From: Trichobilharzia szidati
Lineage: Eukaryota; Platyhelminthes; Trematoda; Strigeidida; Schistosomatidae
Reading direction: 5' to 3'
Assembly: GCA_944472155.2 (NCBI GenBank)
Contig: OX235279.1
Span: 56,021,564-56,085,563, forward strand
Length of the DNA: 64,000 nt
Shown here: piece by piece, positions 10,369 to 21,793 of the stretch
Position numbering within the stretch: the first letter of the stretch is position 1
Layout: each line of letters opens with the position of its first letter
Made by a program: the position numbers and the translations under genes
Notes under the pieces: model-generated
What the model was told of the DNA's origin: nothing
What the model saw: the letters and a program-made list of their open reading frames with translations, nothing else
Databases searched by the model: none

Positions 10369-13300
10369 ATGACGCAGGCTGGTGAAAGCCTTCGGGAAGC
10401 CAGTCAGCCGATGTGCCTTCTTTCGATGAAAGCGAAAATAAGGATGGGGACGTGGAATGTTCGTACAATGTACGAAGCTGGAAAGGCTACCCAGGTAGCC
10501 GCAGAAATGAGAAGATATAGAATAGAAGTGTTGGGAATCTGCGAGAGCAGATGGAACGGATGTGGAAGGTGCCAACTATCAACTGGAGAGACAGTAATCT
10601 ATTCCGGTCACCCAGAGGACAACCACGAGCACACCGAGGGAGTAGCCATCATGATGTCACCAATAGCGGCTAAGGCTCTCATGCAGTGGGAACCAATCTC
10701 CTCCAGGATAATGACAGCCAGGTTCAACTCAAAAGGAAAAAAGGTCACAATCATTCAATGCTATGCGCCTACAAACGTCTCAGAACAAGAGAAGAAGGAT
10801 GATTTCTACAGACAACTACAAACAGTAATGGACAACGTCCCAAAAAGCGATATCAAAATCCTGATGGGTGACATGAATGCGAAACTGGGAGGAGACAATG
10901 CAGGAAGAGAACTCACCATGGGTCGTGAGGCCCTCGGTAAAATGAACGACAACGGTGAACTCTTCTCAGACTTCTGCACCTTCAATGATTTGGTGTTTGG
11001 TGGCAGTGTGTTCAAACACAGGGATATACACAAGGCGATATGGATTTCACCAGATGGACACACCAAAAACCAGATAGACTTCATTTCAATCTCAAGGAAG
11101 TGGAGACGGAGCCTACTGGACGCAAGATCGAGGAGAGGAGCAGATGTGGGTTCAGACCACTATCTAGTACAAGGGACTTTCATGGTGAAGCTAAAAGCCC
11201 CGAGGATAGCTGGGGATAGCCCATAATGCAAGTTTAACACTCAAAACCCGAAGGACACAACCACAAAGGACACTTTCACCGCAACTGTCAGAGCAAAGCA
11301 GGAAACACTACGTGGCATCACTGAGGAATCATGCGTGGAAGACCACTGGAACTCTCTGAAGGTGATTTTCAACGAAACGTGTTCAACAGTTTTAGGAAGA
11401 AAGAAGAGACAAGACAAGGAATGGCTCTCAACGGACACTTGGAACCTAATAGAGGAGAGGAGAATGGTGAAAGAGAAAATCATCCAATGCAAAGACGGAC
11501 AAGAGAAGGAGACGCTGAGTTCAACTTACACAGCACTGGACAAAGAAGTGAAGAAGAGTGCTAGGAAGGACAAAAGACAATTCTACGACAGTCTGGCCAC
11601 TGAAGCTGAGAAGGCAGCAGGCAAAAGAGACCTGAGGACATTATATCAGATAACCAAGTCTCTATCCGGGAAGCGATCAACACAAATGAAACCTATAAAA
11701 GGCAGCCAAGGGAACCCAATTACCAAGGAAGAAAGACAGATTAAACAATGGGCGGACCACTTCGAAGGACTCTTGAACCGACCACTACCCGCAACCCGTC
11801 CAGAAATACCAACAACAGAGCGTACACAACTGCAAGTTGACACCAATCCTCCAACAAAAGCTGAATTCTTGAATGCAATCAAGCTTCTGAAAGCTGGAAA
11901 AGCAGCTGGACCAGATGGAATATCTCCTGAAGCACTGAAAGCGGACCCAGAGACGACAGCAGATATGCTGACTCCATTATTGCGAAAGGTCTGGAAGGAG
12001 GGAAAGGTGCCTACTGACTGGAGGAAAGGTTACCTTGTGAAACTAATAAAGAAAGGCGACTTAGGACTCTGCAAAAACTGGTGAGGAATCGTGCTTCTGT
12101 CGACGCCAAGTAAAATTGTGAGTTGCAGCATCCTGGAGAGAATAAAGGACGCAATGGATACAGAATTCCGACCAGAACAAGCTGGATTCAGGAAAGGCAA
12201 ATCATGTTCTGACCAAATTGTAACTCTACGCATCATCATCGAACAAAGCATGGAATGGCAATCAAACCTCTATCTCAACTTTATAGACTTTGAGAAGGCC
12301 TTCGACAGCGTTGACCGCGAAGTAATTTGGAAACTACTCGAGTACTACGGCGTACCCACATATTCATTCGCTATAAAGTTACATAGATTGAGATGGCTAG
12401 GTCACGTGCTGCGCATGCCTAACCATCGCCTCCCCCGACGGGCATTACTACCTGATATAGGCGCAGGTTGGAAAAGAGTAAGTGGTGGCCAAACAAAAAC
12501 ATGGCATCAATCCATGAAATCCCTGACAGTTAAAGTGAGTCAGGTAGGGAGATGCAGACTTCCGGGTTGGGGTCCTCGGGACTCTAAGAATCAATGGCTG
12601 GAGACAATAGGTGACATGGCTCAAAATCGTTGTCAATGGCGCAGATGTATTCAGTCTCTCTAATCTTTCATATTCCTTTGTATTTCTGTTTCACTCTTAT
12701 ACTTGTCAAAATTCTATTGATTCTCTTCACTCATTTTCTTGTCTGCACTTCGGTGCCAAGTTCTATGTTGAATCCAGACAGACAGACAGCCAAATATTCA
12801 TCAACCTTATTCAACAGCTGTACGACAATGGCACATGTCAAGTGATCCACAGCGGGGAACTCAGCGAGGCGTTTGGAGTAAACACAGGAGTCAGACAAGG
12901 GTGCTTATTATCACCAATGATATTCCTAGTTGTGGTGGACTGGATTATGCGTCAGACAGTGGGAAATGAGAAGACAGGGATATCCTGGACCGACGTGAAG
13001 AACCTAGAAGACCTGGATTTCGCGGATGACTTATGTTTGATGTCACACAAAATCGAAGACTTACAGGCGAAAACTGACAAACTGGTCGAAGAAACAGCAA
13101 AGACAGGACTCCAGGTAAACATAGACAAGACGGAGGTTATGAAAATAACCAACCAACAACAACAACAACAGCAACATCCAGCGCCAATCACCATCAACGG
13201 GAGGGATTTGAAAGAGGTTACTTCACTCACTTATCTAGGGAACATTGTCTCAACTACAGGAGGAACGGACGAGGATGTCAAATCGAGAATCGAGAAGGCG

Positions 13301-13822
13301 AGACACACATTCATCAACCTGAAACCAATCTGGAAATCTTCGTCACTCAGCATAAACAACAAAATTCGGATTTTCAATACAAACGTCAAGTCAGTTCTTC
13401 TATACGGATCAGAAACTTGGCGGGTCACAAAGAACATTTCCAACAGGTTGCAGACCTTTATCAACAACTGTCTTCGTTCTATACTGAAGATTAGATGGCC
13501 GGAAAGAATCAAAAACAAGAAGCTATGGGAACAAACAAATCAGGAACCAATCGCTCAACAAATATGCAGGAGAAAGTGGAGATGGATTGGACACTCGCTG
13601 AGGAGGCTGCTGCGTGACATCGTGCGTCAGGCCCTCGAGTGGAACCCGAAAGGGAAGCGGCGAGTGGGACGTCCAAGGGTGACATGGAGGAGATCGTGTG
13701 AAGAGGAGTTGAAACAGTATGGACAAACATGGATACAAGTGAAAAGTACAACAGAAGACAGAAGCAAGTGGAGACGTGCAGTTGAAGCCCTATGTTCCAC
13801 TAGGAAACCAAGGAAACAATAA
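10369..13822 (+). pseudogene. endonuclease/reverse transcriptase ORF of RTE B, interrupted
   Basis: Frame 1 runs from 10369 (a likely start is the Met at 10426 before the endonuclease) to 12359. Endonuclease motifs: MGTWNVRTMYEAGK, GICESRWNGCG (metal-binding Glu), CYAPTNVSEQEKKDDFY, ILMGDMNAKLG (Asp/Asn) and GSDHYLV (catalytic Asp-His). In-frame TAA at about 11224 and TGA at 12082-12084 (CKNW-stop-GIVLLS, where Arg is expected, so CGA to TGA). RT: AGKAAGPDGISPEALK, FRPEQAGFRKGKSC, FIDFEKAFDSVDREV (motif A). After the insert, in another frame, come GVRQGCLLSPMIFLVVVDW (motif B), FADDLCLMSHK (motif C) and the C-terminal block to 13819. The shift across the insert is not fully explained by its length, so a further small indel exists at the junction. 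Confidence 0.88.
12368..12793 (+). mobile_element. nested RTE A-derived short insert inside RTE B
   Basis: 426 bp of family A 3'-end sequence inserted in the RT domain of RTE B, between EYYGVPT (before) and IFINLIQQLYDNG (after). ATATTCAT occurs at 12360-12367 and 12794-12801, an 8-bp target duplication (11 bp allowing one mismatch). It encodes the same C-terminal ~90 residues as 9741-10034 and then a tail of CAGACAGACAG. Relative to the copies at 9741 and 52244 it lacks about 47 bp near 12745. Confidence 0.85.
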
Positions 13823-13942
13823 ATAATAATAAATAAAACAATAAGATTGAAGTAAATTAAGCTCATTTATGGATACTTGGATTAACTGCGTCTAACATTT
13901 AGAATAATGACTCCATTATGGATAATAATAATGACAACTTAC

Positions 13943-14076
13943 CACCAGAATGTTTCATTCCAAATAGGATGTTTCCCAGACGCTGATGCGGTTTTAGTTT
14001 CAAATCTCGCATCCCCGATGCGCATACGACAGTAAAGGCTCATAGGAAGGAAACCATAGTTCTTGACAAGACGAGC
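13943..14076 (-). CDS. TOLLIP: TOLLIP-like exon, first half of the C2 domain
   Basis: 134-bp minus-strand exon with acceptor TTATTTTCAG and donor GTAAGT (13942-13937). It reads ARLVKNYGFLPMSLYCRMRI, then GDARFETKTASASGKHPIWN, ETFW, and leaves two bases of a split codon. TOLLIP proteins have [20 protein letters not shown] followed by a similar stretch ending in NPRWN, so the C2 assignment is strong. Joining to 8819 restores a Cys codon and the exact spacing to the next conserved block. The N-terminal TOM1-binding exon should lie to the right (higher coordinates) but I could not identify it. Confidence 0.87.
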
Positions 14077-16269
14077 CTGAAAATAAATATAATTCAGTAA
14101 ATATGAGACAAATGAACAGTTTATTAAAAGGAAGAGCTATTTACATCGATAGACTGTTCAGTGGTGTTACTGACTGTCAACCCAAAATTTGTGGACAACA
14201 TTATTACAGCTTTACTCAATTAGGAGGAAAAGCAGACACAAAGTGTACTTTAAAAGTAATTGTAGCATCTATATCAAAATCATTTTTAAGGATTCCGTGA
14301 CATATATATAGCATGTTTTTTGTTTCCCTCAGCGTCCCACTACCTTAACTTATCCAGTTGGTCGTAGTTAACACCTCGGAGATACCTGCAACTAAATAAC
14401 TGTGGCTAAGTTAATCTGTTTTAACTCAGCAGTTTCGCGCTTAACCGTATACGGAAATAAAACGCATATCTGCATAGCCTGTCTTAACTTTTAGTTGGCA
14501 GGATACAGATAGTGCTGAAAAATGAAGTTCAACCTTGTGTGTTGTTAGTTGGTTAGAGCTCAGTTATGAGGCATACCCAATGTGAGAGCCAAAGATATTA
14601 CCTGGTTCCTCTAGAGTAGGTGTAGCGAGACTGGTGCCCTATACCCATTGACTGGAAGTCGAAATCTCCAGTTGACGGAACACATTTTCCGTATCCATTC
14701 TAACACTTTGCTAGCAAGCTAGCTTTAGACAACAATTATCAAATTTAACTACTCAGAAAAGATGTGTATAGAAAGAAAAAATCACTCAGCATTCAATAAG
14801 CGTAAACCCTATCTTCCACATTAATGAATACTGACTTAAAACAAACCAAACTATTTTGTCTGCAAAGTGACTGAGGTAATCAGCTGTTCTAGAAGTAGGT
14901 AATAACGGTAAATAGGAATAGAACGCTGAGTCTATAAATTCCTCAACTGAAAATTAATGGCAACACGGAAAATTCCAACAATGGCAAACTCAGCAGAGCA
15001 ACAACCTAAAAAAGCACCATTATGGTTGATAAACTCTGTCATTAAATTAATTCCTCTGAAAACTATAAAAAAACACAATCAATTCGTGATGGCCGGTGAT
15101 AAGTGTGGCACAAAGCTGGCAAAACATCGTAAAAGCCAAAGTAATTGAAATCTACAAAAAGTATTGTGCTAATAAGGACTGAAGTAGTACAAAGAATACT
15201 AGGAAACACGATGAAGACCTCAGCTTTGAACTTCATTAGTCATTATAATAAGCGCCACAGACTAGGAACACAAAGTTTAATGACATTATTTAGTACTATT
15301 AAAAAATTAGGGCAAAATGTGAACTGTCTATAGGTAGGCTCTATTCGGCTTACCCGAGTAACATCTAGTTGTAACAACAACTGTTCTCGGACAGTTGGGA
15401 CAGAATCACTTAGGCCACCTTCTTGATGTTTCGACCTACAGCCAATTTCAATGACACCAGAAGGCTTCTGTAATCCAAGTGAGCATCAGCATAAGTAACA
15501 AACTTGTACTAAGTTGTCCGATGAATTCGACGCTCTAACTTCATGATTTGTAGGGTCAAGTAAATTGACATCAAAATCTTCATTGGACATGCTAGATGTA
15601 ACTCGATATTGAAGAAAGCCGCGGCAATGTTACACTTTTCAATACAGTGAAATTTTTCGGCAACGTTAACATCGCAGACGTCAAAATATTGACTTGTAGG
15701 AGAAATGCAATGCAAAAGTATAATGTAACAACTTCTCCTGTTGTAATTAAGATGGAAATAACCTAAATAAGTAGAATAATGTAACTGTGGGTAGGAGTCC
15801 ATCTTCATATTTGTGGAATTGTATGCATGCCGTTAAGTGCATTGTGAGCTCGTGATGCTTAAATTTGACATGCTTCGGCCGCCTAGGAAGCCGAATATGG
15901 GAAGCTGTGCATTTTACCAAGGAATAATAATTAGTTATAAGAGCATTCTGCAAAATTTACTCTTTAGCAGTTGTTTCTGCATGTATTGTATTAATTGTGT
16001 ATGAATACCCAAAAAAACTCTAGGAAGGTATTGATTTTGTTTCCTTTAACCACAGAAACTTGCTTTTAACTTCTTTCGGAACAGGAAAGAGGATAATACT
16101 GTAAAGTGGATGCGTGAATTTGTTAAACAAAAACATCATGACACAAAGCCCTATCTTATATATTTCACATGAGGATGTCTTGATCCATTGGAACTTTAAT
16201 TAGCATGATGACTACATTACCAGTCAGACTAACTATACAGTAATTGGACACTATTTACCGACTATTATC
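14077..16269. other. intron or intergenic, no feature recognised
   Basis: About 2.2 kb of AT-rich sequence upstream of the TOLLIP-like C2 exons. Short ORFs (14103-14300, 14957-15333, 15509-15953) have no recognised motifs and conflicting strands. A tRNA box A-like phrase near 14556 lacks a box B. The upstream TOLLIP exon may be hidden here. Confidence 0.4.
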
Positions 16270-18310
16270 AGTAGAGATAAGGAAAGTCAGTACATAATTT
16301 TTATTATCCCTAGACAATTTAGCATCAAGCATAGTGAATATATCAACAAAATGTGTGAGACTTATTTCATTAAAAGCCTATAACACCTGAGAATGCGATT
16401 CATCACAAGCCAGAGGCCCAGATGGCCTCGTATAATATCATATCCTATATATCGTCTCACTGTCCAAAACGACAGGACATCAGTATTCATCTAGCTAGGC
16501 TCATGTCTCCAGGCGTTGAACCCTTCTCGTAACTTAGGTCTATATAGTGTTCCTGGCCTTATTCTTAAAAAACGTGCAAATATCCCATTTCATCCTCTCA
16601 CTGACATATTTAATCAATCTTTTTCTCAGAAATGTTGTGCCAGCCATTTGGAAAGACATTAAAATTGTACCGATACCTAAGTCATGTAGTGGAACATGTG
16701 TCAAATTTAGACCTATTTCTATAACTCCTCCCTTTTTGACAACTGTGGAAAAGTTGTTTTTACTTAATCTTGAACCTCCACTAGAAGAGCTTAACGTAGA
16801 AGAAGTACTTTAGATACAGCTGCAATCTTGTATCATAACATCGTCTCTAGTTTAGACAAAGGGGCTGAATTTGTTCGCTGCGCCTTCCTGGACTACACAT
16901 CTGCTTTTCACTCAGTACCCAGGGGTATTTTGTTAAATAAGCTTACTGAAACTCAAACTGAGTGTTTGGTTATTAACTGGCTGCACTCTTATTTTTCAGG
17001 AAGTAATCAGTACACTGTGTATCAGGGGGATTCGTCCACTTCATTGCTTAATCTGGTTGGAGTCCATCAAAGCTCTGTTCATTCTCCTTTTCTGTTTTCT
17101 TTCTTCTTGCATGATTTGCCTCACTCTGATGAAATGAAGCTTTTTAGGTATGCGGACGATATAACTGTTCCAATGCCTGTGAAGTCTCAGCTAGACTGCA
17201 CTAAGATGAACAGCTTTCAATCAGGAGTCACCAAATTGTCTTAAACTAAATCCTTCTAAATGTCAGACTGTTGAAATCAGTTTCCGGTGTAGAAGAAAGT
17301 TAAATGAAGCTGTTAATTGTTCTGACTGTTGAAAAATTGATGATACTGATATACAAATCAAGTCTGACGTGAAGTATCTTGGACTAATTCCTTCTTCTGA
17401 TTCATCCTAGTCTTCCCACGTCTTAGCGATTTCTAAAATAAATTTTCCGACCAACGTTTTGTATTGAGAAGTTAAGGCACCCGGGAGAAACCCAACCCCT
17501 CCTCTTACAGCTTGTCTACGCTTGAATCTTACTTATTCTTGTTTATTGTTCACTCTTATTCTGTCCTGAGTTGCTTTATAAAGACTATGTTGTAATTTGT
17601 AGAACTCTGAAGACTTTCAGTAGGGTGAATGGTATGCCCTTGGATCATATCGTTGACATTGTCATTGATAGGCAACAAATTCGCTAAATGGATTTTGTCA
17701 GACTGCGATCATCCGCTCTACCCGCAGATTTCACCTTGTGTCTCCCCAGGTAAAACAAGAAGTCATTTCAAGGTATAAAATTTTCACGATACCATGTTTC
17801 GCGTGTATTTTATGTGGTGAAAATAGTATCAGGCACGAACTAAGTAACCTTCTTACTACTAGTAAATAAACAATTTTCTCCACCCTTATAACACCAGGCT
17901 TTGGTGTTATTATTCTCATTTGCAGTCCCCTCATTTTTTGCTTATTTTCCCATAAGTGCAAACATAACTTAACCTCTGTAATAACTGTTATTTTTTGTTT
18001 TTCCCCTCATCATGCTATATCAACAGAACATTAGATTCAATGCTCTACAACATGCGAAAATTTCCATACTGTATCGGCGATAGTGTTTGAAGCAAACCCG
18101 ATGTTATTATTATCATTATAGTTATTGTTCTCACTTTTTTACTTTGCACACTTTTGATTTTATTATTAATGTAGATGTGGAAAAATTCCTGTGGTTGTTT
18201 TTATTTCTATTTTGGGTAAATTAGATGCAATATTGCGTCAAATGCTGAGAATTCTATGCTGTATAATAAGTACTGCTTTTGGAATAAAGCAGATTGTTAT
18301 TATATAATAG
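16270..18310 (+). mobile_element. CR1-like non-LTR retrotransposon, decayed
   Basis: Plus-strand remnant. RT entry block: NVVPAIWKDIKIVPIPKS near 16633-16685, then CVKFRPISIT. Motif A region: CAFLDYTSAFHSVPRGIL near 16880-16930. Motif B region: GVHQSSVHSPFLFSFFL, where Gln-Gly is damaged. Motif C: FRYADDITVPMP near 17145. The C-terminal part is broken by stops from 17240 on. The 3' end is probably near 18300, where TTTGGAATAAAGCAGATTGTTATTATA resembles a polyadenylation signal plus ATT-type tail; the nearby TATT-rich 3' UTR supports this. The endonuclease is not recognisable. Related fragments: 23760-24240 (-) and 63093-64000 (+). Confidence 0.78.
16547..17244 (+). pseudogene. CR1-like reverse transcriptase pseudogene
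   Basis: Two open blocks, 16547-16813 and 16828-17244, together covering RT domains 1 to 5 with a stop between them. The catalytic YADD (near 17150) is present, the motif A Asp (FLDY) is present, and motif B has lost its usual GVPQG sequence (reads GVHQS). It would not encode an active polymerase. Confidence 0.75.
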
Positions 18311-18759
18311 CGATTGTAGCTGCATCGCCTGTGTAACTGAAAAGAAAATGCCTGACTGACAGGCCGATACAAAACACTGAAACATACAAAGGAGAACACA
18401 AACCCAAGAACCGAGGTAAAAGTGTACCGTTACAACAGGGCATGCAGATTAAGGCACACATATTCAAAGTAAAAACCCAGTGTATGATCACGCATGTTTA
18501 GTTCACTCATAGGTTCGACAAAATGGTTTTCTGCGTTCACATGGCATGTATCTTATAAGTAAAAGAAAGGAAAAGCCTCATATCACAATCGTGAGGTATA
18601 CATATTATTTTCGTAAATGTTACATTATACGTCATTATGACCAGATGATGAAAATCACTCAAATCATTCGTTCCCTCCTTTTGCTTTCAGAAACTATTCT
18701 GAGTTTTCGGCATATTACTGGGTGCTTACTCTCTTTGTTTGTCTGCCGTGGACTACATG
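18311..18759. other. spacer, nothing recognised
   Basis: Between the CR1 3' end and the gypsy integrase. Could contain part of the gypsy element, but no integrase zinc finger, RNase H or LTR was recognised. Confidence 0.35.
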
Positions 18760-19345
18760 TACAGTAGGAGTTTCCAAAACTCACCGGCCAACACATATTC
18801 GATGAGCTATTATGAACTTCTTGAATTGTTTGCGCCCGCTTTTCCGTGTTATTGCACCGCAATCAGACCGCCACCACCATCACATCCGTCAGGTATTATT
18901 CACGGTGGTCAGTATATCAGCAAACAGTCGCCACACCAACCGTTCTATGTCAGTGCACGTATTAGAACTAATTGGTCTGCTTTGATTGGACAGTCCAATG
19001 TATCTGCTGAAACCGTTGCACGCGTCTTTGTAGAAAGATGGATCGCAAACTTTGGATGCCCATCTTCCATAACAACTGACCGCGGGCGGCAATTCTAAAG
19101 CGGCTTATTCTTCGCTTTGGCTAAAATCCTTGGTTGCATGCGTTTTCGAACAACAGCCCACCATCGTCAAACTAATGGTATGGTAGAACGTCTGCACAGA
19201 CAGTTGAAAGCTGGTTTATCAGCTGCAAGCAACACCCATTGGACTGAATCCCTTCCGTCAGTTCTCCTAGGGATACGAAACGCCTTAAAAACCGATGCTG
19301 GCCGTACTACCGCTGAGCTGCCGGAATTTACAAAATCCCGTTTAT
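18760..19345 (+). pseudogene. gypsy-type LTR retrotransposon integrase fragment
   Basis: Plus-strand integrase core in one frame with one in-frame TAA at 19096-19098. Motifs: VSAETVARVFVERWIANFGC, ITTDRGRQF (second catalytic Asp; a Glu is expected where the stop lies), then SGLFFALAKILGC, RTTAHHRQTNGMVERLHRQL (catalytic Glu in VERLHR) and the tail WTESLPSVLLGIR. In gypsy elements this sits at the 3' end of pol and joins host cut ends to retroelement cDNA. The protease, RT and RNase H, the first catalytic Asp region and the LTRs are not recognisable. Isolated, dead fragment. Confidence 0.82.
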
Positions 19346-19798
19346 TAATACTCTGATAAAGCTATTAGCATTAAATAGCGAAATATCAGTAAAAACAATC
19401 TCGTTTTGTTTTTCATTCATCGGGAAATACAAAAACCTTTATTATGATGAATATCATATACCCAATGCCCAAATTTTTTCACACTGTTAAAAGTGAACTT
19501 GGTTTGGACGTATATAATTCCTTTGGTGCCGAAAATAAGCACTGCATGCCTAGTTGCTGCGGTTAATACTGAAAAATAGCACTCTTTCTGGACATAGTAT
19601 ACTGAGATCAACCAATCCGCAAAGAGTAGGTTTCACACAGAGTACATAGTGTGACGACTACAGACTTGTCTGCGAATTACATATAATGTGATTGGTCTAT
19701 TTGACCAGAGGTGTGACAGTAAATCAGAATACCACGAAAACATAATTCGACAGGGGGGTAGGGGAATGTGAATTGGTCACATAAGAAGATTGCAATGA
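19346..19798. other. spacer, nothing recognised
   Basis: No motifs. A left terminus for the CACTA-like element to the right was searched for here (CACTA start, inverted copy of the repeats at 22680-23020) and not found. Confidence 0.35.
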
Positions 19799-20660
19799 AT
19801 GATATATTTCGTTTGTGGAACGTCCCTGAATTTGATTATAGTTCAGTTGAGACGAGGTCAAAAATGGAAAACCGAAACAATTTTGGGAGAACATATTGGG
19901 CCATGTTTAATGCACTTTAAACAGTCGAGTGAATACAGTTGTCATGATTTATGTGTAAGAATAAATGATAACGGTTCACTTATGACAGGCCCACGATTGG
20001 AAAGTCGAAAAACATTAGAACAAAAAATGGGTTAACTACAACAGATGAAAAAATATACTTATCATGAATGAAATATAACGAAATATGAAACACAAAAACT
20101 TAAAACGAACTGAGAGTGGGGTGGGGGTGAAAACTGAAATCCCACAGATGAAAAAGGATACTTGCTTTAAGGAAAATGTTAACAGTTGCGATTACAGTTC
20201 ACCCGTCATCCCTTTGCATATTAAAATAACTGATGTTTGCCTAGAGGTATATAAGCGGTACTCCTTATATACAGAGACCATTCTTACAGGATTTATAAAT
20301 CATGCAGGTGAGTTAGATTTTCGGTGTATATTTGTCGACTTCTATTAGAAGGAAAACAACTCAGATAATGTGTTAGATACGGGTATTCAACATTCTGCAA
20401 CAAGTAGTAGGAGAAGAATGTCTTCTTCATGAATGCCTTGGATACAGCTTCTCCACATTTTATCGCCGTCAAAAACGGTGATGCAGCATTTAGTGACTGG
20501 AAAAGTTACTGCGCATCTAGGGAAGAGTTGGCAAGGGATAAAACAGTACCTTTGCCTTCAAATTCAACTGTGCAGGGAACAGTGGATATACCTAGTGCTA
20601 GTGAGACCGTCACTGTTGTTTCACAAATTGAGGAAAACCGTAAAATGAATTTTCTATAGT
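19799..20660 (+). other. plus-strand ORFs of unknown origin, probably 5' exons of the CACTA-like element
   Basis: Three ORFs in succession: 19799-20035, 20085-20348 and 20429-20659. They show no domain I recognise. The last ends VVSQIEENRKMNFL and has Ser/Asp-rich text before it; such acidic, low-complexity segments precede the conserved part in animal CACTA-like proteins. Their order, strand and position directly before the transposase block suggest they belong to it. This is inference from context only. Confidence 0.35.
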
Positions 20661-20689
20661 TTGCTTTGTAAGGGTTAGTTATGTTTTTA

Positions 20690-20855
20690 CGAGTTGATCA
20701 CGGGTTGATATCAGTTAGAGAACGATTGAAAACCAGGGAGCACTGAACAGCTACTGTTTCATCCTAGTTTGGGAATCATCGGCAGTATGCACCCACTGGG
20801 ATTCGACCTGGGATTCTCTAACTGATATCAATCCATGATCAACTCGTAGTAACAT
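20690..20855 (-). mobile_element. Sm-alpha-type SINE fragment (minus strand) with hammerhead fold
   Basis: The reverse complement reads through box B-like TCGAATCCC, the phrase AGTGGGTGCATACTG, a hammerhead-like segment and the family phrase CCCTGGTTTTCAAT. The hammerhead core is CCGATGA (one change, U4 to C), GAAAC is intact, and a GTT stands where the cleavage triplet GUH is expected, followed by CAGTGC. It sits between the unknown ORFs and the CACTA transposase block, so it probably inserted into the transposon. Its two flanks carry the inverted phrases GAGTTGATCACGG...GATATCAG and CTGATATCAATCC...GATCAACTC. Confidence 0.75.
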
Positions 20856-20879
20856 GAATTATCATGTAATAAATAATTT

Positions 20880-21580
20880 TAATAGAAACTTCAGGTTGTC
20901 TCTGGAAATATGACATACAAAGAGCTGGTCAGAAAGTCAATTATGGAATCGTTCCTATCATCCAATGTAACAGGGGGTATTGCGCAAGATTTCTTGGACT
21001 GTATGCGTAAATTTAATCCACATGTGCCAACAACCATAAAAGGTTTGTTAAGAGACAGCGGCATGTGTGTACCTAGATTTCTTAGACAAGTTGTTTACTA
21101 TCATATAGGACTGAAAGAAAATCTGCAGCGTTATCTATATATTTAGGTTGACTACGGTACCTTTCAACATATTGACTTGCAAATTAACTATGACAGTTTA
21201 TCTATGTCGAACAGTTCTTCGCGGCAATTGTGGCCATTCCTAGGTCGTATCACAACTCCATACGTCATTGACGTTTTCCTAATTGGCATACATAGTGGTT
21301 TGAGAAGACTGAATGGCTTCAGTGAGGTTTCTAGGGGCTTATTAGTTGAATTGAAAGATCTTTATAAAAAGAAGGTAGACATGAACGATGACACTTTGCC
21401 AACGCCTGGCAGGAGACCTAAAAGATAGGTACCGTTTTCTGTCTAAAATAATTTTCAGGGATGCAAAGAAAAATGAGAGGGATATTGATGTAGCTGCCAG
21501 TGACGTTGGTTGCATCAGACCAAAATATCCAGATTATAATATAGTCGATGACTTTGCAACCCCAATTCCAAGGTGTTAAC
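20880..21580 (+). pseudogene. CACTA (EnSpm)-like transposase fragment
   Basis: A possible splice acceptor (AAACTTCAG near 20895) precedes a frame reading MTYKELVRKSIMESFLSSN, VTGGIAQDFLDCMRKFNP, YYHIGLKENLQRYL, an in-frame TAG at 21144, then QINYDSLSMSNSSSRQLWPF and VIDVFLIGIHSGLRRLNGFS. The order of a short HFGL-type block and then a block of the form DGLPLFKSS...WPIL...F.IG..G is characteristic of animal CACTA/EnSpm transposases; Schistosoma is known to carry such an element (SmTRC1). Here Asp-Gly-Leu is replaced by Asp-Ser-Leu and the downstream catalytic region is missing. A further block in another frame (21388-21579) continues to 21580. Dead copy or an intron-split relic. Confidence 0.6.
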
Positions 21581-21793
21581 CTAATTCAATGCTACTCATT
21601 TTCAGTACTTCGAATGCTCCAAACTTCCAGTCTTCATCTCCTGTTGGTGAAAAAACAACAACTGCATCTAACCAGTAGGAATAATTGTTACATTTAGTAC
21701 ACTTCCTTCAGATTGCCGTCTAACGAAGCTGTCGATTATTCAATGAAATTTAAGAAATTAACCGGTTAGTACTTAAAAATTATTTATTTACAG

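Larger units (their letters stand above)
10220..13840 (+). mobile_element. near full-length RTE family B retrotransposon with nested insertion
   Basis: Longest family B copy. The 5' UTR is at 10220-10368 (start matches the SINE at 41427-41656); the ORF contains endonuclease then RT. The 3' UTR is very short, with the shared motif CCCTATGTTCCACTAGGAA and an AATAATAATAAAT tail around 13820-13840. RTE elements typically have one ORF of about 1000 aa, and this fits once the nested insert at 12368-12793 is discounted. Two premature stops plus the insert make it non-autonomous. It lies antisense in the TOLLIP-like intron. Confidence 0.9.
8820..13942 (-). other. intron of the TOLLIP-like gene, filled by retroelements
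   Basis: 5123-bp intron inferred from the two in-phase C2 exons, with GTAAGT donor (13942 downward) and CAG acceptor (ending 8820). It contains a possible endonuclease scrap, a short RTE A-derived element and a full-length RTE B with a nested insertion, all in the orientation opposite to the gene. Antisense orientation is the arrangement usually tolerated in introns. Confidence 0.75.

Noticed and set aside
12952..13866. Several minus-strand ORFs opposite the RTE B RT
   Set aside because: Antisense shadows; the same meaningless peptides recur at 51283-52085 because the element recurs.
15509..15953. 99- and 68-codon minus-strand ORFs as a TOLLIP N-terminal exon
   Set aside because: The sequence does not resemble the TOM1-binding or C2 start region and has no donor in the right phase.
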